Assembly (NCBI GenBank): GCA_964035575.1
Contig: OZ037859.1
Coordinates: 496,001 to 560,000 of the forward strand
Reading direction: 5' to 3'
Length of the DNA stretch: 64,000 bases
DNA from: Rhynchopus sp. YZ270_cl-10
Taxonomy: Eukaryota; Euglenozoa; Diplonemea; Diplonemida; Diplonemidae
Shown here: in pieces, positions 52,654 to 62,556 of the stretch
Layout: each line of letters starts with the position of its first letter
Numbering within the stretch: the first letter of the stretch is position 1
Notes under the pieces: model-generated
The model's input: only the letters and a program-made list of their open reading frames with translations
Database searches by the model: none
Told to the model about the DNA's origin: nothing
Position numbers and translations under genes: made by a program

Positions 52654-55600
52654 TGGGGTGGGGGAGGGTAGGGGGTGGGGGAGAAAAAAGAAGAAAGAAT
52701 GAAAGACGTCACCCCATTCAAGCAGCGGAGAGAAGAAGAAGAAGGTAGAGGTGGTGTGTCTCTGTGGCAGTTTGAAGCTATTTTGTTTCATATACTAACT
52801 ATTCTACTGAATAGAAGGTATAATAGAGTGCACTAAATGTACCGGCAGTTTGAAGCTATTTTGAAGAAAAAAAATAAGTTGGAGGAACAAAATAAAGAAA
52901 AGTTTATAAGATGACCTCTAAGCCTCTCGTGATTAGTCACCTTGATCACATTCGTTATCGCGCAGCATCAGCTGCGTTAGTTTCCACAAGTTTGTTGTCA
53001 GGGATGATGTCATTTCTCCAGCCGGAGTTCGTAATTTTGGGACGATGTAGCGTTCGAATAAGGTAGAGGAACAAAAAAGGAAGAAAATGCAGCAATAGTA
53101 CGCAGCTGACTGATTGTTCAGAAAAAGCACAGATTTTGATTTTTTTAAAGAGCGGTCTTTGTAAAGGGGGGATGCGGCCTATTTTTTTTTTGGTGTTTTA
53201 ACTTTTTTCATTTTGTTGGGGGAAGTGGGGGGACGAGGGGATTTGGTATTATTTTTTTTTCTGTTGTCAAATCACTTCCGCTCCCGTTTCCCTCCCCCCC
53301 CTAACCCGCATCATTCCGCCATTTTCGTACACCAAATCCCCATCAAAGAAAAGTTGGAAAGATGACACCAATGGGGCTCGTCACCTATACACAGTATGTT
53401 GCAAAAGTCCAGGACATTTGTGTTTTTGTTTTGGCAGGCTCAAAAAGGGTAAGAGGTGTTAATATGCAAGTCTGCTAGTGTTCTGTACAGAGCATTGCCT
53501 GCCCCCTCCCCACCTTTAAATTAACTGATGAGTCCGTTTACTAAATTTATTGCCCCCCACCATCCCCCTATTATTTTTTTCCTTTTTCAACCTCCCCCTT
53601 TTCGCTACATTTTTTTTTTGTGTGTGTTTTTTTACAGTTAAAAGAAACGGAGAAAATGGAGAGAAAAAGACAAAACTACTTTTTGTTTTTTCAACTGAGC
53701 TTTTTTGTGTTCGTCTTCTGTTGTTTTTTTTTTCTATTCCGCAACGAAATTGAATGGACAAGGGAGAAACAAAAACAAAAAACAAAAACACAAAATGGGC
53801 AAAAAAAAGAAAGAGAAACAAGGGATGGAGAGAGTCCAAACCCAAAAAAATTACAAAAAAAAAAAAAAAAAAAACTCAAAATGCTCCCAAAAATCGTTTC
53901 GTGTTTTCAATTTTTCAAACCCTTTTTTACCGAACATCTCATCGACAGAACGGGAGTCAAAACCACCAAATTCAAAAAAAAAAAAAAAAGAAAGAAAAAA
54001 AAAAAAATGTATGAAAAAAGGGGACACTTTGAGAGAAAGACACAACAAAAACCCAACCAAAAAAGGCGACAGGGATGGCCGTTTTGTCCTCTCTCCCATC
54101 ACCTCCCGGTCGGACCTGCAATGCACTTCCCTTCGTGTGTAAAGACACCAACTCGCCCCCCTCATCTTCCTGAATATATCTCGCTTTATTCTGTACATCA
54201 GAGCAACAGGTTGGGTGGGCACTTTATAATGATTTACCCCTTTTGAGAAACACTCGGAAGATACAAGACAGAAGCACTTGCTTTTTTTTTTCCTCCCACT
54301 GCTGCTCTATTTTGCAAATTTGGGTTACAAACGCACCGCATTTTTTTTATATTGCAACCTTTTCCTTTTCCCCAACGTTTTTTTTTTTGTTGTTTCTGTG
54401 GGGAGTTTTTTTTTTTCTTTCTCCAACTATTTTTGAAATTGGGGACACCCTGAGAAACAGATGGCTTGTTTCAACTCTATTGCTAACTGCAAAACCATGC
54501 GCACCCACCTGCTGTTTGAGGACAAAGAAAGCATAAATACAAAAAAGGAACTTCTTGGGGGACCAAACAATAAGCATCAAGGAAGATAAAGGCCCTTTTT
54601 GAGTAACAAAACGTCCGTTTTGGAATAGTGGAAAAGTTGCCACCAACGCAAATATCCACTTTATAAAATACTGAAAAATGCACACCCGTATTTTTTTTTT
54701 TTTTTGCACGCCCAAACCCAAAAGAAAAAGAATTTTTTTTTGTACAAAATGAAAAAAGTTACAATTTTTTTTACAAGTATCCCCCACTTTTCCCGCAAAA
54801 AGAAGAATAAAGAAAACCAAAAAGGTGTCCTCAATGAAAACACCCTTTTAATAAAGGAAAAAAAAAACCGACCGATATTGGGGGGGAAATGAGGCGGGGT
54901 GAGGCGAACACACAATTCTGGCGTCAGTACTCCCATCCGTTTCAGGGGGTGGATGGGTGGTTTTTTTCGAAGTTCCGAAGTTCACATATTTTACGTTTCA
55001 TGTTTGCTTTGATACAATGGTTTTTTTTTTGTTTTTTTTTTGATAAATTGTTGGAGTAGTGTAGTTGCCTCGGTTGTGTCGCCACAGTTGTGCAATCTCC
55101 ACTTTTCCAAAAATTTTGTTTTTTTTTGTATGCTTGGGAAAAGGGGCCTGTTTCATATAGATTTTGGGATATGTGAGGACTTCATGGAAAAACAGAAAAA
55201 TAGACGGCCAAAAAGAAAAAAGAAAAAAGAAGAAGAAAAAGAAGAAAAACTAAAAAAAAACTGCCAAAAAGGGGGGGGAGGAAAGGGGGGGAAAAGCACC
55301 ACTCTCAAAAAGCAAAAGTAAAAAAAAAAAAAAGAAAATAAATGGGAGAACACTCTGTGAATCAAAAAAAATGGTGAAGACACAAAGGTTTTGACTTAAT
55401 GAAGTGAGAAAAAAAGGGGGGTGGTGTTGTCCGGATTTACATTTTTTTTGGTTTTTTTTGAAGGGGGTTCAGAACACACCGGTTTTTTTAAAAAAAGCAA
55501 AAAATAGGGGGGAGGTGTATATGCGCCGTACTACAGACTTGGGAGAACCCCTTTTCCCCCCCTATACCCCCCAACATCCCCTCTGTACAGCAGAACACAA

Positions 55601-55772
55601 TACTCAAACTGCACACCAAGAAAAAAGAAAAAAAAACCTCGTTTTTTTACCGGCACAATTCCCTCGACACCTCCTTTATTTTTTTTCCCCTCCTTTTAAA
55701 AACAATCTAGAGTTTGGGAGAAAAGGGGGAGTTAATGGGAGTGGGTGGAATTTTTTTTTTTTTCCCTCTCGT
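52654..55772. other. Gene-free low-complexity tract
   Basis: A class A hairpin (52908-52941), a diverged relative near 53350-53385 and class F copy 3 (55042-55101). From 53500 to 54250, and again from 54650 to 55700, long A and T runs create Lys- or Phe-rich frames on both strands that I do not accept as genes. Confidence 0.65.
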
Positions 55773-58229
55773 CTAGTGGGGACGCTGGGGCTCCGCGACG
55801 ACGAACATAATCTCTATGAGAGCCCAGATCCACATGGCAAGGTACAGGTAGTAGAGCACGAAGAGGAAGATGATGAGGAACCAGTCTCCCCAGGTGGTGC
55901 CGCAGAGCAGGGTTTGCCCCTCGGCGTTCGTGGTTGTAAGCGGCCAGCACGCGGCCTTGCACTCCATGCAAGGATGGCAGATCTTGTCCATCATTGTCAC
56001 GTCGTTCTTCTTGTTCTCCTCGTCCTCCGCCTCCTGTGCACGGCGCTCCTCGTCCTTCTCCTTGTCCGCAGCACGCTTCTCAGCAAGCCCAGAGCCACGT
56101 GCATCACGCTCCTCTTGGGAGGTGTCGGGGTACAGAAGGTCTGCGCGGCCAACCTATTGGGAAAAAAGGTGTGGAAATGCCAGAAGAGGGTGAAAAGGGT
56201 GAAAAAGAAAAAGTGGATTTAATGAATGGGCATTTGGTGTTGATGATCAGTCGGTTTTAGTGTAGCTTGTAGGTCTGCGCTATGTGTTTTTTAAAGGGGG
56301 GCTTGGCATACCGATCCGCCGGTCGCGAGCGCTTCCCATTGCGCATCAAGACCCCTCTGGAATGCAACGCGGAGGGTCACGTATTGCGGCTGTGTGTGTG
56401 GTGTGTGGAGATAGATGATGTGTCGCAAATGGTGTGTTTTCTAAAAGTGTACATACGTCAGCACCACCGTCGACGTTGTTGCGCCCGTCGGATCCTGCCG
56501 CGAACACGGCTCCGGGAACGTTGCCAGAGAGCTGAAGGGAGGTTGGGTGTAAGACGAATTGAATTGGAGATGGGAGTGGGGAACAGTTGCTTATGGCTAC
56601 GCTTTGAGCAGAGATTGTGCAGTTTGTTGATCAGAAAGAGCTGCTAGGCTCGGGTGTAAGACAAAACAAAATGAGAAGTTAAAAGTCGACGCCTCACCGC
56701 ATATCGGCGGACGCAGGCACTGAAAAATAAAGAATAAGATCAAGCTGACCCTGGTCACCTTGATCACAGTACCGTAGAGCTTCAGTTGTCCGGATTTTTG
56801 CGGTCGAAAGCTGGGGTTGGTACATACCGACTTCGCTGCCTTGACTCCGTCAAGGAAGGCGTCCTGGAGGGAGGGCTTGTCGGAGACACGGTCGCTCGAC
56901 TTCACCTGGGTCACGCAGTTCGCCTTACGGGAGTTCCACTGCAGGGGGTTGGTGTGGTGTGGGTGTGTTTGAAGAAATGGTAGCTAGGGGGAATGGTGGG
57001 CGGGGTGTGGGCACATACGGCATCGTCCACACCGGCCAGGTAGCTCTCGCGGAGAGCAGCGCGCTCGTCTGCGTGGTCCAGCTCGGACTTATTTGCGCCA
57101 CCCTCGTAGGCCGCGAACTCAGTGGGCACCTGGTGGGGGGGTAGAGGGTTTGGTGTGCTGCTTTGTGACAATCTCTCCATGCCTGATTGTCAAGCTTGAA
57201 AGATCAAAAAGCGATTGTGAGCACAGAAACTTACTTCGAAATGTTCGAATGCTCGAAAGGGTTTTTGTTGTGCTCTTGTCTTGACAATCAGGCATTGTTG
57301 TAGTCAATAGAACGGGGAAAAAATAGGGGAGGAAAAGACATACGGAGCACGTCTTGAAGGTCTGCTGGTCGACGCGCTGGAAGTCCTGCTCGCTGAGACG
57401 GATGCAGACAGCCTCCTTACCTCTTCTGTGGGCCTCACGCAGGGCCGCCGGGGAGGGAAGGTGGTTCTTCTTCTTGTCCTGCAAGGGTGGTTTGTTGTTA
57501 TAGCTATTTCAATACATCGCTGCCTTAATAGCAAACCTTTTAAGGTCGCGCGACACTTTTTTTTCATTGCATCTTAGGCAATCACCCTCACAAAGATGGG
57601 GTACTAACAGACTAAAGAGCTTCCAATTCAAAAAAACTGAAACATACAGTGTTCTGCTGACCAAGGTGGTAGGCCTTCAGGAGCTGCTGAGTTTTGAAGT
57701 TCTCAATCTCCCCGATGGTGGGCTCGTGGGGGAGACCCGCTACTCTGTCGCTGTTGTCTGAGCGTGCGATGAGGTATGCGGGGATCTGGGCGCCAAGACC
57801 GTCGGTGTAGGCGTTACGGATGTTCTTGTTGTAGTCCGGGAACATGACACCCTCGTCGGTTCCTGCGGCAGCAGTCTTAGTGTATCCGTTGATGGCAGCG
57901 TTCTGCTGGCGGGAGTTGGAGTACATCTGACGGAGCTTCTGTGCACGCTCGTCCAGGTCTGCCATCTGGTTCCACTTGTTGGTCGTCGCGTCAATCTCCA
58001 GGTCGCTCTTGTCAACCACAACAAAGTGCGATGCCTCCTGCACACCATCCTCCGTCAGCTTCACAGCCGCTCCTCTGTTGTCCAGCACAACGGCCTTCTT
58101 CTTGTCGTTCGACGCAATGTCCAGCGACTGCTCCAGTTTCTCGTAATTTTCGGACTGCGAGTTTCCGGTCACATCCAGACTCTGGTTCGCGAGTCTCCCC
58201 TCCACGTCCACAAGATTGATACGCGGCAT
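55773..58229 (-). CDS. Six-exon C-terminally anchored membrane protein, unknown family
   Basis: Exons 57648-58229, 57344-57478, 57019-57129, 56828-56938, 56457-56531 and 55773-56153. All five introns are phase 0 with GTATGT donors and AG acceptors; the product is 464 residues. The N-terminal region (MPRINLVDVEGRLANQSLDV onward) is soluble and helix-rich. Exons 3 and 4 are both 37 codons and end alike (SYLAGVDDA and AFLDGVKAAKS), suggesting an internal duplication. The last exon has a charged helix, a cysteine cluster CHPCMECKAAC, then one membrane span WFLIIFLFVLYYLYLAMWIW and a short tail AEPQRPH. The span and its Trp/Tyr pattern faintly recall Na/K-ATPase beta subunits, but no ectodomain follows. 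Confidence 0.85.
56681..56724. repeat. Class C hairpin in intron 4 of the six-exon gene
   Basis: GTCGACGCCTCACCGCATAT to GACGCAGGCACTG, followed by a near-perfect hairpin GATCAAGCTGACC/GGTCACCTTGATC at about 56730-56766. Confidence 0.55.
57179..57295. mobile_element. 117-bp MITE-like element in intron 2 of the six-exon gene
   Basis: Perfect 16-bp inverted ends ATGCCTGATTGTCAAG and CTTGACAATCAGGCAT, with a weaker inner pair (GAGCACA-AAAC against GTTTTTGTTGTGCTC). It fills over half of the 214-bp intron (57130-57343). No target duplication seen. Confidence 0.65.
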
Positions 58230-58972
58230 TGTGTGGTAACTTTTTTTCTTTCAAATTCCTATTAAAAATTGATAATTCCGAGAGAAGTTGAGGGATTGCA
58301 AATGGAGGGGGGATTTTTATTTGATATATTGAAGTGTAAAAAGCCGCTGAACGCAATGCCTTTTGGTGAGAAAAAAAAGAGAGATGTATCCTTGGCAGGG
58401 CATCTCACGATCCTCTACAAAAAAGCAGAAATCTCGTGATCCCTGGAAACATAAATCCTCCCGTGAATTTTGAGAACACTGATGCTAGAACGAGAAAGCA
58501 TACTGGGTCGTCTCAAAAAACGAGACAAAAGAAAGATTGCAAGATGGGTGTGTGTCTCTCGTGCACACTCACCTTAGAGGTAAGAGACCAAGAAGTCTCT
58601 TATTTAGCCTAAAAATAAGCAATATTGAAAGCGCTGCTACCGCACTCACTTCTCCGAGAGGAGCTCTACGTCAACTTATGCGGAACCTTGCAGGATATGA
58701 CACAACCTTTTTTATTGTGAGAACCTCGTGTAGAAAGGTAAAATAGAACCTTAATACTCAACACACGAAAAAAAAATCCATGGGAGAGGTTGTGGTGAAA
58801 ACGCACACCCCGACCTGTTTGGTGAGGCGTGGCTCTGCAGCGCGGTTCGTCCCCAGAACCGCGAAGTGTTCAAAATGCTTTGTTTCTATTTCCTCCTTCA
58901 TGAGGTGACACACAAAAAAGAAAAAAAAGACGCCTTCACCACCCGGGTAGCAAATCTATCCTCCACTCCACA
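58230..58972. other. Intergenic spacer
   Basis: One class D hairpin (about 58540-58573). Otherwise unassigned sequence without a credible frame. Confidence 0.6.
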
Positions 58973-59995
58973 TCAAATAGAGTTGACAAAAGAGGACACT
59001 TTTTGTATGAAATCGTCTGGGTATGTGTTGTAGAGCATCGAGTGTGTGGCGACGGGGTACCATTCTTCGACACGGGTACCGTTGCGCTTTGCGGCTTCAC
59101 TGAGGCGTAGGGTGTGGTCGAGGGGCACGAGGTCGTCCTCTGTACCGTGCATGAAGAGGATGGGGACGTTTACATTTGCGATGATGGCGATGGGTGCATG
59201 GTGCTCTTCGACACCCATACGGAACAGCACCACGCGCGCCACAGCACGCAGATACCACGATGGTACGTATTCTCTTGCTGAGAAAAGCGCCGACATAATC
59301 GGATTTGAGAGCGAATGTTTCACAGAATTCGCCACTTCCCCTTGCGCAGAAGAGGTCTGCCTTCCAAAGGCTTTGTCCAAAGTGACCCGCACCACCTCGG
59401 CTTGACACGCAAAAGAGTTTTCGAGGACCAATCCATTGACATCGGTTCCAAGCCGTTCTGCTGCGAGGACCGCAGAGGCGGCCCCTTGGGAGGTTCCGAG
59501 AAGGCAGATTTTGGTGTTGCCTAGCTTGCGTGCTTCTTGAACGGCGAGGATGACGTCTTCGTGTTCTCTTGCTCCCATGGAGATCCCGCTGGTGCCGGGG
59601 TGTTTGCCGTGGTGGCCGCAGTCGAAGAGCATCATGTTGCTTCCTGTGGTGCGTTGTATGTCGCCAACGAGTTTGAGAAGCTCGCGTCTATCGTTGCCTG
59701 CACCGTGCACCGCAATGACGCAGGTTGTAGAATCGCTGGAGGTGTCGTGCGGTATGTACCACGCCCGGTCCTCCTCCTCCCCCGCAAAGTGCAGTGCGTG
59801 GTACTCCTTGCCGTAGTCGCAGTGCGGGTTGCGTGCCTTCCCCATAAAGTACTTCTCTGCCCGTCCCGCGCTGATCTCCCGCAGTGCGCCCGGCTCGCGC
59901 TTCATCCAGGAAGGATGTAAAAAATGATCTGAAATCAAATAAGCGGTTCCCGTCCCCCCACCGAACACCGCAAACAACGTTGAGGCTGCCTTCAT
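58973..59995 (-). CDS. Alpha/beta hydrolase, membrane-anchored
   Basis: Single exon, 340 residues. A hydrophobic N-terminus (MKAASTLFAVFGGGTGTAYL) may be a signal anchor. The core has AVHGAGNDR (about 95-103), DCGHHGKHPGTSG, the nucleophile elbow GTSQGAAS with Ser169, the acid in MHGTEDDLVPLDH and His in ATHSML, a complete Ser-Asp-His set in the usual order. It resembles bacterial-type and ABHD hydrolases of broad ester or acyl specificity. It shares the fold, but little sequence, with the hydrolase at 12058-13121. Substrate unknown. Confidence 0.88.
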   Translation of the reverse strand: MKAASTLFAVFGGGTGTAYLISDHFLHPSWMKREPGALREISAGRAEKYFMGKARNPHCDYGKEYHALHFAGEEEDRAWYIPHDTSSDSTTCVIAVHGAGNDRRELLKLVGDIQRTTGSNMMLFDCGHHGKHPGTSGISMGAREHEDVILAVQEARKLGNTKICLLGTSQGAASAVLAAERLGTDVNGLVLENSFACQAEVVRVTLDKAFGRQTSSAQGEVANSVKHSLSNPIMSALFSAREYVPSWYLRAVARVVLFRMGVEEHHAPIAIIANVNVPILFMHGTEDDLVPLDHTLRLSEAAKRNGTRVEEWYPVATHSMLYNTYPDDFIQKVSSFVNSI

Positions 59996-61130
59996 TGTTG
60001 CTCTATTGCTCTCTTGTGTACTGCAAAAAGGGGTGGAAAAAGGGGTGAAAGTAGATTGTCCAAAAATGAAAATTGAAATTGAAAGATGGATCTGCCTATA
60101 CAGATCCTGAATGTAGAGAGGGTTGAGATGGTCCCCGGGGGTGAAATTGTAATGTGAGGGTGGGGGCGTTTTTTATCTTATTTTTTTGAAAAAAACGATA
60201 CATTCTATCACAAAGCGGTGGGGGTTTTTTAGAAGTAAAAGAAATAAATGGGTCATGGGGAATTGAAGAAAAAAACACTTATCTCAAAGAAAAGGTTTTT
60301 TTTTTGCTTTTGTAGTGGTGGAGTGAGGGGAGTGGGGGGGTGAAAGGGTACACCCCCACGTACCACGTATAGGGGCAGTGCTATTGCCTGGTTGTGGCCT
60401 CAAAAAAAAAAAGTCAGTGATACAGTGTGATCGACATATTGAAGTGCCTTTGAAGCTCAGGTAAAAGGTTGTAAAAAAAAAAACTCTTCAAAACTAATTC
60501 CGTTTTCTTTCCCATTCAAAGAGAAAGCACTCTGATAGGTAAGTAAAAGAAAGGTTGCTACGATTGCTCAATTACCCTGATGGAGGAGGGGGTGATTTGG
60601 CGACCGTATCGGAACTATTTCTCCTTTAAGCTACGCTTTGTAGGTCTATTTAAAAAAAACAGTTTTTGAAGAAGAAAAACACCACACCATTCGCCAAACC
60701 TTTTAGTTCAGCAAGGGGGGGGTCTGGGAGTTATCCTCCCTAAGACAGCTACACATGGACTAACAATTGCTAACAATGGGGATATTGAATGAAAGTTTTT
60801 TTTTTGTTATTTTTGCTTTGTGCTCTTTTTTGTGGTCAACATGGGCTAACAATGGGGGGGAAACGATCTATAAAAAAAGGGGGGAAGGGGGGTGGGAAAG
60901 TTTGAAGAAAAAAAAGGTACCACAAACGAGAAATGTTAAGAAAATCCCTGGAAATAGACTCATCTTGCTGTGTCGTATCTCCCTTGAGTAAAAAAAAAAT
61001 TCCTTTTTTTTTTTGATGAGGCAGATGCAGGGTTTCCGCGTTCTTCCGGTGTTTTCGAAGGGGGCGGACGAGTTTTTTTTTCCCCCCAAAAAATTTTTTT
61101 TTACTAGTGCTTAACACAATACAGGTCGAG
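59996..61130. other. Intergenic low-complexity spacer
   Basis: Homopolymer tracts and a short hairpin at about 60081-60110 (GGATCTG/CAGATCC). Near 61097-61114 it shares TTTTTTACTAGTGCTTAA with the hAT-like MITE family, a possible fragment. No gene. Confidence 0.55.
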
Positions 61131-61839
61131 CCCGGCGCGCTTCGCGCGCCGGGTCGGGGGCCTCCGGCGGAGTTGTCTCGCCTCACGGTCTTTCGTGAGA
61201 CACAACAGGTGAGAAACTCACGTTACGAGATACTCTTGGCCGCTGGGGTGGGCGCTTCGTCGATGGCGGCGTCGGGTTGGCGACCGCGGTCTTCCCTTCA
61301 TCACGCGCTTTGATGAAGAGCGCTTGATCGCTCACAAGGAGATAGCTAGTCGGTCGGGAGCTTCAAGCCCCGGAGCTTGGCCTGCTCCAGGCAGACCTGC
61401 CCACTCCACGCGCTGTAATCGAAGCGCTTCTTCGTAGTAGGGGGGGCGCTCATACTGCCAAATAGCGTCATCTGGCGGAGTCCTTTCTTTGCGGAAGGCT
61501 TTTTAGCCGGCATGGTTGAAAAGTTAAATATAAATTTCAGTTTGGTGATTTCAGTAGGGAGTGGGGTAGGTGGGGGACAGGGGATGCCAGGGGAATGATA
61601 GAGGGGGATACCATAAGTGCGGCCGCAGATCTGCGCGACGCCAAAGAGGGGAGGCCTATATTTTTCTATACGGGGTGGGGTGCGTCCCCTGCGGGGACGC
61701 ACCCCACCTCGTCCACTTTACAATGCACCCCGGGCCCTCTCCCCACCCATTTTTCCCACTCCCCGGATGAACTTCGTCCGGACGAACTTCGTCCGGCAGT
61801 TTTTTTTTTTTTTTTTTTCTACCGGACGAACTTCGTCCG
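61131..61839. other. GC-rich palindrome island
   Basis: Four strong inverted repeats: CCCGGCGCGC-TTC-GCGCGCCGGG (61131-61153); a 35-bp hairpin GTTGTCTC/GTGAGACACAAC type (61172-61206); GGGGTGCGTCCCC/GGGGACGCACCCC (61677-61705); and the GGACGAACTTCGTCC palindrome at 61764-61796 and again at 61822-61839. The contrast with the A/T-rich surroundings is sharp. It may be a mobile element, but I could not match the two ends. Confidence 0.6.
61346..61513 (-). CDS. Possible 55-residue protein
   Basis: MPAKKPSAKKGLRQMTLFGS start, basic N-terminus, ending RGLKLPTD. It lies within the GC-rich palindrome island. A short basic segment before QMTLFG is loosely like PCNA-interacting peptides but lacks the aromatic pair. 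It could be a real small gene, a first exon, or part of a mobile element. No family recognised. Confidence 0.3.
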   Translation of the reverse strand: MPAKKPSAKKGLRQMTLFGSMSAPPTTKKRFDYSAWSGQVCLEQAKLRGLKLPTD

Positions 61840-61987
61840 ATTTTTGGGTCGCGGAAACACTGGGCAGATGGTTCGAGCAGACAACTCAATAAATGGAATG
61901 CGGGGAGAAGAACACAGAATAACAACCACATCCCTTTTTGTTTGTGTCTGCTTCCGCATTTTTGAGGGGGTAAAAAAAAAAGATTGA

Positions 61988-62090
61988 CTTGAAATACAAA
62001 GCCCTCTCGTGACAGTGTACCTTGGTACAATGATGGGGGAACAACCCAACCATGCAGTCCTACAATCCATTTCGTGGTTTACATCTGAAA
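61988..62090. repeat. Class B repeat, long form (representative copy)
   Basis: Hairpin part GAAATACAAAGCC/ACAGTGTACC with loop CTCTCGT, then CCTTGGTACA, AACCATGCAGTCCTACAATC and TTTCGTGGTTTACATCTG. Long copies also at 13178-13292, 39259-39356 and 46527-46630. Hairpin-only copies at 7211-7243, 8602-8634 and 9844-9877. Confidence 0.75.
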
Positions 62091-62556
62091 AAAAAGGAGG
62101 GGACAAAAAAAAGAGGACGTTGAAAAGATAATGTTAAGTCTCTCGTACTTTTTGTCGCCTTGAAACAATGAATACGTGATAGAAGCAAACTTACAGTACC
62201 CTTTTATTTTTTTTGTGCCAATCCTTGCAGTCCTATGTGCATTTTGTTTTTTTTTTGAAATCCCTTTCTTTGAAAATTTTTCCAAATTTGCGCCATTCTT
62301 CTGCTCGACCTTTTTCTCATACCATTTTCAAAAAATTCCCCCCTCAGTACTCTACAAATAAACGACAGAAAAATATAACAATTTTTTTTATTTCTTTTTT
62401 CATCAACAATGTGGGGTTGGGAATTTGTTTCTTGGGGATGAGGGGGAACACCAAAGGGAAAGCTTTAGATACGGATGGGCCTCACAGGCGCAATACATAT
62501 TTTATTCACACACAAAAGAACACTATCCCTCCAACACTCTCCGTATTGTCGGTTTC

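Noticed and set aside
53620-54246. 208-codon Lys-rich plus-strand frame
   Set aside because: It arises from long A tracts, has no domain, and would be the only plus-strand gene in the window.
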